Assembly: GCF_030268965.1 (NCBI RefSeq)
Contig: NZ_BSSE01000001.1
Coordinates: 1-64,000, forward strand
Direction: 5' to 3'
DNA: 64,000 nt
Source: Microtetraspora sp. NBRC 16547
GTDB taxonomy: Bacteria; Actinomycetota; Actinomycetes; Streptosporangiales; Streptosporangiaceae
In this document: positions 40,440-50,433 of the stretch, one piece after another
Layout: every line of letters begins with the position of its first letter
How positions within the stretch are numbered: position 1 is the stretch's first letter
Translations under genes and position numbers: made by a program
The notes under the pieces: generated by a model
Told to the model about the DNA's origin: nothing
What the model saw: only the letters and a program-made list of their open reading frames with translations
Database searches by the model: none

Positions 40440-41693
40440 ATGCATCGTGACCATCCCGCCCTCCCCGCCACCGCGCCCGTCGACGTGCCGCAGAACCGGC
40501 TCAACGCGGTCGACGGGCTGCGCGTGCTGGCCGCCCTCGCCGTACTCGTCTTCCACGTCGCGGGCATCACGGGCCTCCACTACGGCGACGGGCCGCTCGC
40601 CTGGGTGATGTCCCGGGGAGAGGCGCGGGTCGCGATCTTCTTCGCCGTCTCCGGTCTCCTGCTGTACCGGCCGTGGGCGAAAAGCCTGCTCGGTTCCGGC
40701 CCGCCGCCCGGCGTTCGCGTCTACCTGCTCCGCAGAGTGCTGCGGATCTTCCCGCTCTACTGGCTCGTGGCCCTGGTCGCGCTGGCCGCGTTCAACCTCG
40801 ATCGGGCGAAGTCACCCTGGGACTGGATCGAGGTCCTGCTCCTGCTCCACGTCTACGACCCCACGCCCTGGTGGCCTGTGATCCAGCTCGCGCCGGTCGG
40901 CCTGCAGCAGATGTGGACGCTCGCGATCGATGTCAGCTTCTACCTCGTCCTGCCGCTCCTGGCGGCCGCCATCGCGTTCGTCGCCAAGGCCGGCGGCGCG
41001 TCGGTCGACACCCGCGCCAAGCGGGCGCTCCTTGCCCTCGGGCTGCTCTCCCTCGGCTCGTTCGGCTACCTGTACCTGATCCGGTACCCGGTGTACACGA
41101 TGCGGATGGAATGGTGGCTCCCCCGGTTCTTCCCCTGGTTCGCCGTGGGGATGGCCGTCTGCGTGCTCACCATGTGGTCCCGCGCGAACACCGAGGGCGG
41201 CGAGCGGGTCCGCCGCTGGTGCGAGGAGATAGCGGCCAACGCCGGCACCTGCTTCCTGTTCGCGGCGCTCCTGTTCGGCCTGGTCGCGACGCCTCTCGGC
41301 GGGCCGAAGACGCCGCAGTCCCTGGTCCCCGACATCACGGCCGACATGTTCCGTCTCACGGCCTACACCCTCATGACGCTCTTCGTCGTCATGCCCGTCG
41401 CCGTACGGCCGGCTGTACCCACCTGGGTGCACCGCGCCCTTGGCCACCCGGCCATGAGCAGGCTCGCGAACCTCTCCTACGGCCTGTTCGTCTGGCAGAT
41501 CATCGTGATCTGGGTCTACTACGACATCACCGGCCGGCCGCACCTCGACCAGCAGTTCGTCCCCGTCTTCACCGCCGTGCTCGCCGCAAGCACCCTGCTC
41601 GCCTGGATCGGCTACCTCGTCATCGAGAAACCGGCCCGCGTACTCGGCCAGCGCCTTGAGACGCGGCGGACGGCACCACCCCCTCAGAGCTGA
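40440..41693 (+). CDS. Acyltransferase-3 family membrane protein
   Basis: A 417-residue polytopic protein of the OafA/Acyltransferase_3 family, which moves acetyl or other short acyl groups onto surface sugars or lipids. The catalytic-type His lies in LAVLVFHVAG (around residue 38), and the family Arg motif is LRRVLRIFPLYWLVAL. About ten membrane helices are visible. Its start abuts a leader peptide. A fused double-domain relative follows after 28 bases. Together with arabinan genes, they may decorate an envelope glycan. Confidence 0.88.
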   Translation: MHRDHPALPATAPVDVPQNRLNAVDGLRVLAALAVLVFHVAGITGLHYGDGPLAWVMSRGEARVAIFFAVSGLLLYRPWAKSLLGSGPPPGVRVYLLRRVLRIFPLYWLVALVALAAFNLDRAKSPWDWIEVLLLLHVYDPTPWWPVIQLAPVGLQQMWTLAIDVSFYLVLPLLAAAIAFVAKAGGASVDTRAKRALLALGLLSLGSFGYLYLIRYPVYTMRMEWWLPRFFPWFAVGMAVCVLTMWSRANTEGGERVRRWCEEIAANAGTCFLFAALLFGLVATPLGGPKTPQSLVPDITADMFRLTAYTLMTLFVVMPVAVRPAVPTWVHRALGHPAMSRLANLSYGLFVWQIIVIWVYYDITGRPHLDQQFVPVFTAVLAASTLLAWIGYLVIEKPARVLGQRLETRRTAPPPQS

Positions 41694-41721
41694 CCACACC
41701 TCGTTCGCGGAGGACCACGTG

Positions 41722-44400
41722 ATGGCCACCACCGAGTTCGATCAGGGCACGCCCAGCCCCCGCGGCGGCGCTCCCGCTCCCCCCGCCCCCGGCGACGACG
41801 GCAGGAACGGGGCGGTGGGCGGCCTGCGCGCGGTGGCGGCGCTCGCCATCCTGCTCTTCCACGTCGCCGCGATGAGCAACTTCACCACGACGGGCGGGCT
41901 GGCCGGCGCGCTGACGGCCCGGCTGGACGTGGCGGTGTCGATCTTCTTCGCGATCTCCGGCCTGTTGCTGTTCCGGCCTTGGGCCCGCCGCACCCTGCTC
42001 GGGGCGTCGGTTCCGCGGACAGGCGTCTACCTGTGGCGGCGCGCCGTCCGGATCCTGCCCGCGTACTGGATCACCGCCGTGGTGGCGATGATCGCCCTGG
42101 CCGAACCGGCCGGCTATTCGGCGGGCCAGTGGGTCCAGATGCTGCTGCTCGTGCAGATCTACGATCCCGCCCCGGCCTGGCCCAACGGCGGGCTCGGGCC
42201 GACGGCGCTCGGCCAGATCTGGAGTCTCGCCGTCGAGGCCGCCTTCTACCTGGCCCTGCCCGCACTCGCCTGGGCGATGCACAGGTATGGCCAGAGAGAG
42301 CGCCACGGAGCCGCCTCCCTGGACATGCGCGCCACCCGGATGCTGATCTTCCTCATCCCCGTGAGCCTGGCGTCCTTCGCCTTCGCCGTCGTCATGCACG
42401 TCCCCGAGCGGATCTTCTGGATCCAGTTCCTGCTTCCGCACTATCTGATCTTCTTCGCCATCGGCATGGGCCTGGCCTTACTGCTGACCTGGGCCGAGGG
42501 CGACTCGCCGGGGGCGGCGCGCGCCCGGCAACTGCGCGACATGATCGCCTCGTCGGCGGGCACCTGCCTGCTCACCGCGGGCCTGGCGTACTGGCTGCTG
42601 ATGACTCCGGTGGTTGGGCGGTTCGGCGATCCGTTCACCACCCTGCGCGACGAGGAGCTCCGCATCCTGTTGCACACGGTGATCACCGTCCTCGTCGTGG
42701 CTCCGGTCGCGTGCCGGGCTCCCTCCCTGACACGCCTGCTCGGGAGCCGGCCGATGGCCTTCCTCGGCGAGATCTCGTACGGGATCTTCCTCTGGCAGTT
42801 CGTCGTCATGGAGCTCGTGTACCGGGTGACGGGCATGCACTACTTCGGCGGCGGGTTCCTGCCACTCCTGGCGCTGTCCCTGCCCGGGACCGTGGTCGTC
42901 GCCACGATGACCCGCTACCTGGTGGAACGGCCGCTGTCGCGGCTGCGCGGCGCGCGGTCGGCGGAGCCCGCCACCGCCCCGGACGTGCCCACCGAACCGA
43001 ACACCACCGCGCCGAACACCACCGCGCGGCTGGTCGTCCCCGAAGTGGTCGTTCCTGAGGCGGCGGTACCCGAGGCGGCCCCGCCTCCCCCGGCTCCCGT
43101 ACCCCTTCCGCGGACGGCACCCGCCATCGTGGAGAAGGTCGCGGAGGCGGTCACGGAAGAGGGAGCACGGCCCCGCCGCCGCGCCGCGGACCCCGAGCAC
43201 CAGAACGCGCTCGACGGCGTCCGCGCGATCGCCGCCTTGGCGGTCCTGCTCTACCACGTGAGCGGCAAGACATGGGTGGTCGACGGCTGGGGCGCCTGGG
43301 TGCTGTCCCGGGGCGATGTGGGCGTCGCCATCTTCTTCACGCTCTCCGGGCTGCTGCTGTACCGGCCCTGGGCCCGCGCCGCGCTCGATGCGGGCGACCG
43401 TCCCGAGACGAGGGCGTACCTGTGGCGGCGTGCCTTCCGTATCCTTCCGGCGTACTGGCTGGTGGCGGCGGTCGCGCTGATCTTCTTCAACCCCGCCCAC
43501 AACGCATCGCAGTGGGTCTGGGCGAAATGGCTGCTCCTGCTCCAGATCTACGACGTGAGCGCGTGGTGGGGCGGCGTGGAAGGCCGCGGTCTCGAGCACA
43601 TGTGGTCGCTCGGCGTGGAGGTCGCCTTCTACGTGACCCTCCCTCTCATCGCCGCCGCCCTCACCTGGGCGGCCACTCTGGGCGGCGCCCGCGACACCAC
43701 GACACGGGCGCTGCGGCTGTTCGCCGGGATCGGTGTGATGGTCCTCATCTCGGTCGGCGTGACCGTGGCCGCCCACCAACCCGGCACTCCGGGCGAGGTC
43801 AACATGCTGCTCCCCCGCTATTTCATGTGGTTCGCGCCCGGCATGGCCCTCGCCGTCCTCTCGGCCTGGAGCTGGTCCGGCGACGCGTCCGCAGCCGGTG
43901 TGCGCGAGTTCTGCCGAAGGGTCGCCGGGCTGCCCATCCTCTCGTGGACCCTCGCGGCGATCGCCTTCGCGATCGGTTGCACCCCGCTGATCGGTCCGCC
44001 GCACCTCAGCGCCCTGCCCGTGTTCGAGGGGACGGTCAAGTCCGTGCTGTGGGGTGCCGTCGGGCTCTTCCTGGTCGCCCCCTCCGCATTCGCGACCGGC
44101 TACCGCGGGCTGACGAACCGGGTCTTCGGCAACGTCGTACTGCGCTACCTGGGCAAGATCTCCTACGGCATCTTCCTGTGGCAGTTCGTCGTCATCTACG
44201 GCTACTACGCGCTGTCCGGCAGCGCGGTGTACGCCGGCGGCGACTTCTGGGAGGTTCTCGCCATCGCGCTCACAGGCATCCTGATCCTGTCCGCGCTGAC
44301 CTACCACCTCATCGAGGAGCCCTTCCACCGGCTCGGACGCCAATTGGGGACACGTCCCGGAGCAGGAAGCGTGCCGGCCTCGGCGCAGCCCGTGCCCTAG
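41722..44400 (+). CDS. Double-domain acyltransferase-3 protein
   Basis: An 892-residue protein with two complete Acyltransferase_3 domains. Domain one covers about residues 30-405 (LAILLFHVAAM; LWRRAVRILPAYWITAV) and domain two about 494-875 (LAVLLYHVSG; LWRRAFRILPAYWLVA). Both keep the His and Arg motifs. The linker of about 85 residues is Pro/Thr/Val/Ala-rich. Most family members have one domain, so this is an in-frame tandem duplication. GCGGAGG precedes the ATG. Codon 253 is TTA (42478-42480), a rare leucine codon that can be developmentally limiting in actinomycetes. The stop overlaps the stop of the convergent gene in CTAG. Confidence 0.88.
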   Translation: MATTEFDQGTPSPRGGAPAPPAPGDDGRNGAVGGLRAVAALAILLFHVAAMSNFTTTGGLAGALTARLDVAVSIFFAISGLLLFRPWARRTLLGASVPRTGVYLWRRAVRILPAYWITAVVAMIALAEPAGYSAGQWVQMLLLVQIYDPAPAWPNGGLGPTALGQIWSLAVEAAFYLALPALAWAMHRYGQRERHGAASLDMRATRMLIFLIPVSLASFAFAVVMHVPERIFWIQFLLPHYLIFFAIGMGLALLLTWAEGDSPGAARARQLRDMIASSAGTCLLTAGLAYWLLMTPVVGRFGDPFTTLRDEELRILLHTVITVLVVAPVACRAPSLTRLLGSRPMAFLGEISYGIFLWQFVVMELVYRVTGMHYFGGGFLPLLALSLPGTVVVATMTRYLVERPLSRLRGARSAEPATAPDVPTEPNTTAPNTTARLVVPEVVVPEAAVPEAAPPPPAPVPLPRTAPAIVEKVAEAVTEEGARPRRRAADPEHQNALDGVRAIAALAVLLYHVSGKTWVVDGWGAWVLSRGDVGVAIFFTLSGLLLYRPWARAALDAGDRPETRAYLWRRAFRILPAYWLVAAVALIFFNPAHNASQWVWAKWLLLLQIYDVSAWWGGVEGRGLEHMWSLGVEVAFYVTLPLIAAALTWAATLGGARDTTTRALRLFAGIGVMVLISVGVTVAAHQPGTPGEVNMLLPRYFMWFAPGMALAVLSAWSWSGDASAAGVREFCRRVAGLPILSWTLAAIAFAIGCTPLIGPPHLSALPVFEGTVKSVLWGAVGLFLVAPSAFATGYRGLTNRVFGNVVLRYLGKISYGIFLWQFVVIYGYYALSGSAVYAGGDFWEVLAIALTGILILSALTYHLIEEPFHRLGRQLGTRPGAGSVPASAQPVP

Positions 44401-46238
44401 GGAACGCGGGGCACGGGCGCGCCGATGCGGACCGCGCTCACGCACAATCCGGCCCCGGGCGACAGGCCGTCGATCCGGAGGGCGGGACCGCCCGCGACCA
44501 CCTGCAGGTAGAGGACGTGCGCGCCCTTGGCGAGGTTGATCGGCACCCGGGCGCCCCCGTACGCGAAGACCGCGAGCGCCTCACGGGTGGCGGTGTAGGA
44601 GAGGGCGACGGTGTACTTCCGGCGCGGCAGGTCATACGACAGCGGGACATCGACCCTGCCGCCGGACAGCGGATAGCAGACCGGCTTCGCCTTCGGCGTG
44701 GCGACCACCACCGCCGAGACGGCCATGGGCCGCAACCGCCCGGTCGCGTCGAAGACCATCGCGTCGGCGGTGGGACCAGGGTGGCGCATCACGTCGCGCA
44801 GGTCCGGACCGGCGAGCGGGCCGAGGATCCGCGCGGTCGACCGGTACTCCCCCAACCACGCCGAGAGCAACCGCCCTGGCACCGCGGTGTCGTAGATCTG
44901 GACGCTCGACGGCGTGCGGGCCAGCTCCCTGGCCGCGGTCGCCAGATAGTCCCGCATCGGCTGAGTTCGCAAACCGGACGCGTACGCCGAGGTGGACCAC
45001 GCCGCGAGGGCGACGACCGCAGGGACCGTGACCCCCGCCAGGACCCGCCCCAGCGGCAGTCTTCGCAGGTAGGGCTGTTCCTCTCCCATGAGGGGGAGGA
45101 ACGCCAGCCCGAGGAGAAGCGTGATCACCGGAACGGCCCCGGCGAGCAGCTCGGACCGCGCGCCCCGGAACTCACCGGCCTGGACCACGTCCGGCAGCGT
45201 GGGCACCGCCACCGTCACGATCACGTAGCCGAGCAGGAGCAGCCACGCGGCGGCGGCGTGCCGCCGTGCCCGGACCGTGATCACCACCGCGAGCGCGACC
45301 ACGACCCAGGCGGCCACGACGAGGGCCGCGGGCGGCAACGCGACGCCGTAGTCCGAACGCGCGAAGTACCAGCGGACCGGCCCGCCGACGAGCCCCGTGA
45401 CGAGCGTCTGCCCGATCAGCCGCCAGAGGAAGCCCGCGACGGCCGCCGGGCCCGGCAGCCATTCCGCCTGCGGCGGCCGGGTCGCCAGGTGGACACCACC
45501 CGCGGCAAGCATGATCGACGTGTACACCGTCCACAGGACGGGGGCGGCGCGCAGCGCCTGACGGACGGCGGACATCCCCCGGCCCTCGGTGAACCAGACC
45601 GCGGTCAACCCGAACAGCAGCAGTGGAAGGAGGGCGACCCCGAGCGAGAAGAGCATTCCGGTGAGGATCCAGAGGATCGCGGCCACGGCGTGGACGCGCC
45701 TGCCGTCCCGCTGGTAGAGCACATGGGAGGTGACCGCCATGGCCACCGCGATCTGCGGCACGACGGTGGTCAGCGCGGCCGACCACCAGGTGAGCGCGGC
45801 GAGGGCCAGCGGGCTCACCAGGTAGACGGCGAACGGCAGCAGCGTGGCGGGACGGCGCCCGAGGACGACCGTCAGCATCCGGAGTACCGCGAGCGAGGCC
45901 AGCGCCTGAATGGCGAGGATCACCCCGGCGACCAGCGCCCAATGGTAGGTGCCCGCGCGCGCCAGCAGCCAGGCGAGCCCGAGCCCCCCGGGCATCCACC
46001 GCCCCGCGTGCGGGGTGAAGAGGTATCCCCAGTCGAGGTTCTGCTCGGTCGCGCGAACGAGCAGGATGTAGTCGTCACCGGTGAAGAACGACTTCGCGAC
46101 GACACCGGCTCTGCCCGCGATCTGGGCGGCGATCAGGACGACTCCCACGAGAAGCACCGCTCGCGAGGCGCCCAGGGACCTGAACCGCACGAGGCGCCGC
46201 CCGCCGTTTCCGAGCCGCCTCACCATCTGGGTCACCAC
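44397..46238 (-). CDS. GT-C-like polytopic membrane protein
   Basis: A 613-residue protein with about 12 hydrophobic helices. An early extracellular loop reads AKSFFTGDDYILLV, where the paired Asp recalls the catalytic Asp of GT-C glycosyltransferases such as PMT and arabinosyltransferases. The last ~130 residues form a beta-rich extracellular domain ending in GAPVPRVP. It starts 15 bases after the stop of aftD, in one transcript, so it may add a sugar to the same polymer. A ruined paralogue lies at 32217-32838. No donor or acceptor can be assigned. Confidence 0.75.
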   Translation of the reverse strand: MVTQMVRRLGNGGRRLVRFRSLGASRAVLLVGVVLIAAQIAGRAGVVAKSFFTGDDYILLVRATEQNLDWGYLFTPHAGRWMPGGLGLAWLLARAGTYHWALVAGVILAIQALASLAVLRMLTVVLGRRPATLLPFAVYLVSPLALAALTWWSAALTTVVPQIAVAMAVTSHVLYQRDGRRVHAVAAILWILTGMLFSLGVALLPLLLFGLTAVWFTEGRGMSAVRQALRAAPVLWTVYTSIMLAAGGVHLATRPPQAEWLPGPAAVAGFLWRLIGQTLVTGLVGGPVRWYFARSDYGVALPPAALVVAAWVVVALAVVITVRARRHAAAAWLLLLGYVIVTVAVPTLPDVVQAGEFRGARSELLAGAVPVITLLLGLAFLPLMGEEQPYLRRLPLGRVLAGVTVPAVVALAAWSTSAYASGLRTQPMRDYLATAARELARTPSSVQIYDTAVPGRLLSAWLGEYRSTARILGPLAGPDLRDVMRHPGPTADAMVFDATGRLRPMAVSAVVVATPKAKPVCYPLSGGRVDVPLSYDLPRRKYTVALSYTATREALAVFAYGGARVPINLAKGAHVLYLQVVAGGPALRIDGLSPGAGLCVSAVRIGAPVPRVP

Positions 46239-46253
46239 ATCGTCTCCTGTCCG

Positions 46254-49200
46254 TCACACCGTCGGGCGTGCTTCGTCGCGTAGGCCGACCACGAGCCTGC
46301 CGAGCACGGGCAGGCAGAGCAGTTGGGCGACGACGTCCTGCAGGGGGCGTGCCAGGGCCTGCTGCTCGATCTCCGCGAAATAGTTGCCCAGGGCGACCGA
46401 GACGCCGGCGAATGTGAGGAAGACCGCCACCATGACCGGGGAGTACGCGACGAGCGCCACCTGTTGGAAGGTCTCCGGGGCGCCGGGGTTCCCGCGCACC
46501 GCCCGTCGCATCCCGGTCACGAGGGCGTAGGTCCCGAGCACGATGAGAAGGCCGAACAGCCCTCCCACCCAGGCGCCCAGCGCCGCCGCGGTGAGGGCGG
46601 CGAGGCGGGCGGGGAAGGCCGCCGGTGCGGCGTCCCCCGCACGCGCTGCGGGCCCATCGCTCCTCCCCCGCCATCGGACGAGTCCGATGAGGACGACGAT
46701 CAGCGCGAAGCCGCCGAGCAGGGCGCCGCGGTACCAGGCCTCCGGCTGGAAGGTCAGGACGACCCGCTCGCCCGCCGACCCGGCCGGGAGGGTCCACGCC
46801 TGGCGCCACCCGTCCAGCCGTACCGGTTTCAGCTCCATCCTGCCCAGGTGGGCGCGCCAGCCGTCGTTGTAGTTCTCATTGACGACGAGGAAGCCGGGCG
46901 CGTCGGTCTGGGGGCGGACGGTGCGGTCACCGGGCCGCCACCCGTCGACGGCGACCGGCTGGAGGCTCTCGCTGGACCGGCTCTGCGGGCGCGGCTCCTG
47001 GATCGCCATGGAGACGACGCGGTACGGATCTGTCTGCGACACGCGGAAGCGGTTCTCCCCTGCGGCCAGCACCCACTTCTGGCAGGTACGGAACGTGAGC
47101 GGGCGGCCGTTGACGATGTCCGCGACCGTCCCTCCGATGATCTTTGTTGGTACGGGGAAGCCGTTGATCGCCAGCGTGGGGCCGGTGCCGCACATCGTCC
47201 GGACCGGCCAGTCGCCGGGCAGGCCCGCGGGAGTCACGCCCGGGATCCTGAGCTCCGCGACCTGCACCGACTGGCTGCGCCGCGGCAGGAACTGCACGAC
47301 GAGCTTGCGCGTCACGACCGGCTTGAACCGGAAGACCCCGTCGGCGCCCGCGTACCCCCCGCGCAGCGCCTTGTCCGCCCAGAGGAGGAGTTGCATGGGC
47401 GCGGCCCGATCGAGCGTCTCGGGGCGGACGATCGTGATCTGGTCGATGCGCCGCCGCTTGCCGAAGTCGATGGTGAGCGTGGGCTTGGCGTCGAAGGCGC
47501 TCGCGTACCAGACGGTCTTGGGGTCGCCGTCGAACGCCGAGCGCCCGAGGGCGATCGGATGGTCGACGAGGGTGGAGGACGCCTTGACGTGCGGATATAT
47601 GCCGGGGAACGTCGTGGACCGCTGGGCCGTCGCCGGATCCGTGAGGATCGCCCGGCCGGTGGCCACCCGCTCCGCCGTACCGGGGGAGGTGACGGTCCGG
47701 TCGAACCCGAAGCCGTCCTCGCCCCGCATCTGGAGGGTTCCGGAGCACGCCCAGACGAACGACCCCTGCATGCACCCCGGCGCGGAGCCGCCGCTGCCGG
47801 TCAGCACGTACGTCGGGATGAGCCCGTCCCCCCGGCCCTTCGGGATGCCCGGCACGACGATGGTCCTCGCGGCCGTCACCCCGGGAACGGAGAGCTCGGT
47901 GATCCCCACCCGGTTACCGAGCTGGGACTTGGGGCGCCATGCCACCTTGGTCACAGTGATCTTGATGTGGTCGGTCTGCCCCGGAGGCACGTGCAGGAGC
48001 TGCGCGGCTCCGGTGTTCTTCACGCCCTGACGGACGGCACCGCCGGAGGTGCTGATCTCCACCTCGGTGACAGGGGGGCCGATGAACTGGGTGAACGCCA
48101 CCGCCACCTGCGGGACGGCCCGCTTCGCGGCGAAATCCACCCGCAGCCACTCGTTCACCGCGCCCTGCCAGCCGGCCGAGCGCCACGACGTCCGCGCGTC
48201 GCCGTCCACCGCGGCGTAAGGGAGGTACCCGGTGTCACGGCTGTCGGGCAGCGCCGTGATGTCCGACGCGGCGGAGGACGCGGTGATCGCCTTGATACCG
48301 GAGAGCCTCGCGGTGGAGGTGTACGCGTCCCAGTCGGGGTCACGCAGGTCGTGCTCGGCCGACGGGCGCTTGAACGGCTCCGTCGCGGTGAGCGTGGGAG
48401 AGCTCGCGAACCTCAGCTCGCTGAACGCCACCTCCCTCCGGCGCAGAGTGTCGGTGACGATCGTGTCGGCGCCGGGGATCCGGGCGGCCTCACCGTCGTC
48501 TCCCAGGAGGACGGGCCGAGCGCTGTCCAGCAGCCCGAGGTCCGCGAGCGTCAGGAGGGCCTCCGGGCCACCCGTCACCCGCAGCGGCTCGCGATCGCTC
48601 ACGGTTCCGGCCACCGGCGCCGGGCTGTCCACCCGATAGACCTCGAGCGCGTGGTAGGGCTGGTTGAACCAGGTGGACGCGTTGCCCGCCTTGGGGTCGC
48701 CGACCACGGGGCCGAAGGTCATGACCCGCGTGAGCCCCGGCGACCCGGCGATCGCCTCGTGCACCCGCGGCGGCCAGGCCCCCCGGATCGAGAACTTGTC
48801 GAGGTCGTTGCGTACCAATACGTAGCCGACGCCGATGCGCCTGAGCACCTCGGTGAGGCCGGGCGACCCCTGCCCGGTGGCGAACCGCTGGTCCACCGCG
48901 TCGAGCAGGCGGGTCATGCCGGACGAGCCCCACGGCACGATCATCCGGGTCGTCCAGCGGACGTCGAGCAGGGGTTGCATGGGTTCGTCCATGGGACGGC
49001 CCCAGAGGTACTCGCCCCACCGGGAGCCCGGAGCCGCGAGGACCATCGACGTCCCGGCGTTCCGGTTCAGCCACGTGGCCGCCTCACGCCAGTAGCCGGG
49101 GATCTCGGTGTACGAGCCGCGGGCGGCCAGCCCGACGGAGGCGATCGGAACGAAGGTGAGCGCCAGCAGGGCCGTCGACGTCGCGGCGATGGGCACGCGC

Positions 49201-50393
49201 AGCCGCGGCATGCCCGACACCGGCAGGTACGCCAGCCCGAGCGCGACGGGCAGGCGGACGAGCGCGTCGAACTTGTGGATGTTGCGGAACGCGGCGAGCA
49301 CCCCGTCGAACAGCTCACGGATATCCCCGGCGAACGGGTTCGCGACCACGCTCGTGTGACCGGTGACCATGATCGCCGTACCGAGGAGGGCGACGGAGAG
49401 CAGGAACGTGCGCTCGGGCATGCCGCGCCGTACGAGCCCGGCCAGGCCCAGGCCCGCCACTGCGGCCGAAACGACGACCAGCCAGGGACGTACGGAGTGC
49501 TCGAACGCCGCGGGCCACCACGGCATGCCGTCGATGGGGAGGTAGCCGATCCAGTTCGCGGCACCCCTGAGCGTGTTGGTCAGGGAGGTCACACCGGTCG
49601 TCGTCGCCGCGTTCTCCGTGAACGGCATGAAGGAGAACGTGTAGCGGCCCATGACGACGAGCGGCCCGATCCACCAGAGGGAGGCCGCGGCCGTGCAGCT
49701 CGACCACCAGAGCAGCAACCGCCTGCGGCGCGGCCCGCGCTCCCGGGTCAGCAGGTAGACGAAGGGGACGACGAGCACGGCGAGCTCGGCCGTGGCGTTG
49801 ACGCCTCCGCAGAAGACGAAGGCGAGCGCGGACATGGCCGCCGCCCTGCGCGGGCTCTGCCCCTCACGGGTTCCCCGTACGAGCGGCAGCAGCATCCAGG
49901 GCAGTACGGCGCTGGGCAGGAACTCAGAGGAGTTGACCCCGACGAGTGCCTGGGCGTGCGGAGCGAGAGCGTACGCGAGGCCGCCGAGGATCCTGGTGTT
50001 CGCGGTGCCGACGCGGAAGGCGTCCGCGAGCCGCACCGCCCCGAGGAAGGCCGCGCTCAGGACGAGCCCGATCCACAGCCGCTGGACCACCCACGGCGGG
50101 ATCCCGATCTCGATGCCCGCGATGTAGAACGGGCCCATCGGGAACAGGTACCCGTAGGCCTGGTTCTGGATGTATCCGAAGTGGGCGCCGTCCCAGAGTG
50201 AGATCGCCCGCGCCAGGAATCCCCACGGATTGATCGGCATGTCGAGCTTGGTCTCCGAGATGATCTTCTCGGGAGCCGTGGAGAGGGCGACGACGAACAG
50301 CGCGAGACAACCGGCCAGGAGACGCAGTCTGCGGCGGAGGTCCGGGCCTTCCTTCTCAGGAGCGCTCAGCACGGGCGGTCGCTCGGCCACCAC
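46254..50393 (-). CDS. aftD: Alpha-(1->3)-arabinofuranosyltransferase AftD-like
   Basis: A protein of about 1380 residues with the AftD/DUF3367 layout. An N-terminal GT-C membrane domain (ETKLDMPINPWGFLARAISL around residue 50, where AftD has its catalytic Asp region) is followed by a long extracellular part. That part has two discoidin-like (F5/8 type C) carbohydrate-binding modules near residues 705-760 and 930-985 (DGDPKTVWYASAF is the second). Terminal helices close the protein. In mycobacteria AftD extends arabinan with decaprenylphosphoryl-arabinose, the product of the UbiA-DprE pathway encoded here. I use the GTG at 50393, 11 bases after GAGGAG; a GTG four codons earlier is possible. 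A KstR-like site lies about 40 bases upstream. Confidence 0.88.
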   Translation of the reverse strand: MVAERPPVLSAPEKEGPDLRRRLRLLAGCLALFVVALSTAPEKIISETKLDMPINPWGFLARAISLWDGAHFGYIQNQAYGYLFPMGPFYIAGIEIGIPPWVVQRLWIGLVLSAAFLGAVRLADAFRVGTANTRILGGLAYALAPHAQALVGVNSSEFLPSAVLPWMLLPLVRGTREGQSPRRAAAMSALAFVFCGGVNATAELAVLVVPFVYLLTRERGPRRRRLLLWWSSCTAAASLWWIGPLVVMGRYTFSFMPFTENAATTTGVTSLTNTLRGAANWIGYLPIDGMPWWPAAFEHSVRPWLVVVSAAVAGLGLAGLVRRGMPERTFLLSVALLGTAIMVTGHTSVVANPFAGDIRELFDGVLAAFRNIHKFDALVRLPVALGLAYLPVSGMPRLRVPIAATSTALLALTFVPIASVGLAARGSYTEIPGYWREAATWLNRNAGTSMVLAAPGSRWGEYLWGRPMDEPMQPLLDVRWTTRMIVPWGSSGMTRLLDAVDQRFATGQGSPGLTEVLRRIGVGYVLVRNDLDKFSIRGAWPPRVHEAIAGSPGLTRVMTFGPVVGDPKAGNASTWFNQPYHALEVYRVDSPAPVAGTVSDREPLRVTGGPEALLTLADLGLLDSARPVLLGDDGEAARIPGADTIVTDTLRRREVAFSELRFASSPTLTATEPFKRPSAEHDLRDPDWDAYTSTARLSGIKAITASSAASDITALPDSRDTGYLPYAAVDGDARTSWRSAGWQGAVNEWLRVDFAAKRAVPQVAVAFTQFIGPPVTEVEISTSGGAVRQGVKNTGAAQLLHVPPGQTDHIKITVTKVAWRPKSQLGNRVGITELSVPGVTAARTIVVPGIPKGRGDGLIPTYVLTGSGGSAPGCMQGSFVWACSGTLQMRGEDGFGFDRTVTSPGTAERVATGRAILTDPATAQRSTTFPGIYPHVKASSTLVDHPIALGRSAFDGDPKTVWYASAFDAKPTLTIDFGKRRRIDQITIVRPETLDRAAPMQLLLWADKALRGGYAGADGVFRFKPVVTRKLVVQFLPRRSQSVQVAELRIPGVTPAGLPGDWPVRTMCGTGPTLAINGFPVPTKIIGGTVADIVNGRPLTFRTCQKWVLAAGENRFRVSQTDPYRVVSMAIQEPRPQSRSSESLQPVAVDGWRPGDRTVRPQTDAPGFLVVNENYNDGWRAHLGRMELKPVRLDGWRQAWTLPAGSAGERVVLTFQPEAWYRGALLGGFALIVVLIGLVRWRGRSDGPAARAGDAAPAAFPARLAALTAAALGAWVGGLFGLLIVLGTYALVTGMRRAVRGNPGAPETFQQVALVAYSPVMVAVFLTFAGVSVALGNYFAEIEQQALARPLQDVVAQLLCLPVLGRLVVGLRDEARPTV

Positions 50394-50433
50394 TACAGCC
50401 CCCACTCCTCGTTACCCCCAAGTGGCCCAAGGC

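Noticed and set aside
43272-46283. 1003-codon plus-strand frame
   Set aside because: It overlaps the second acyltransferase domain out of frame and then the GT-C gene antisense; no family features.
46323-50201. 1292-codon open frame on the plus strand
   Set aside because: It is the antisense shadow of aftD: arginine/glycine/proline-rich and without any domain. High GC keeps the opposite strand open.
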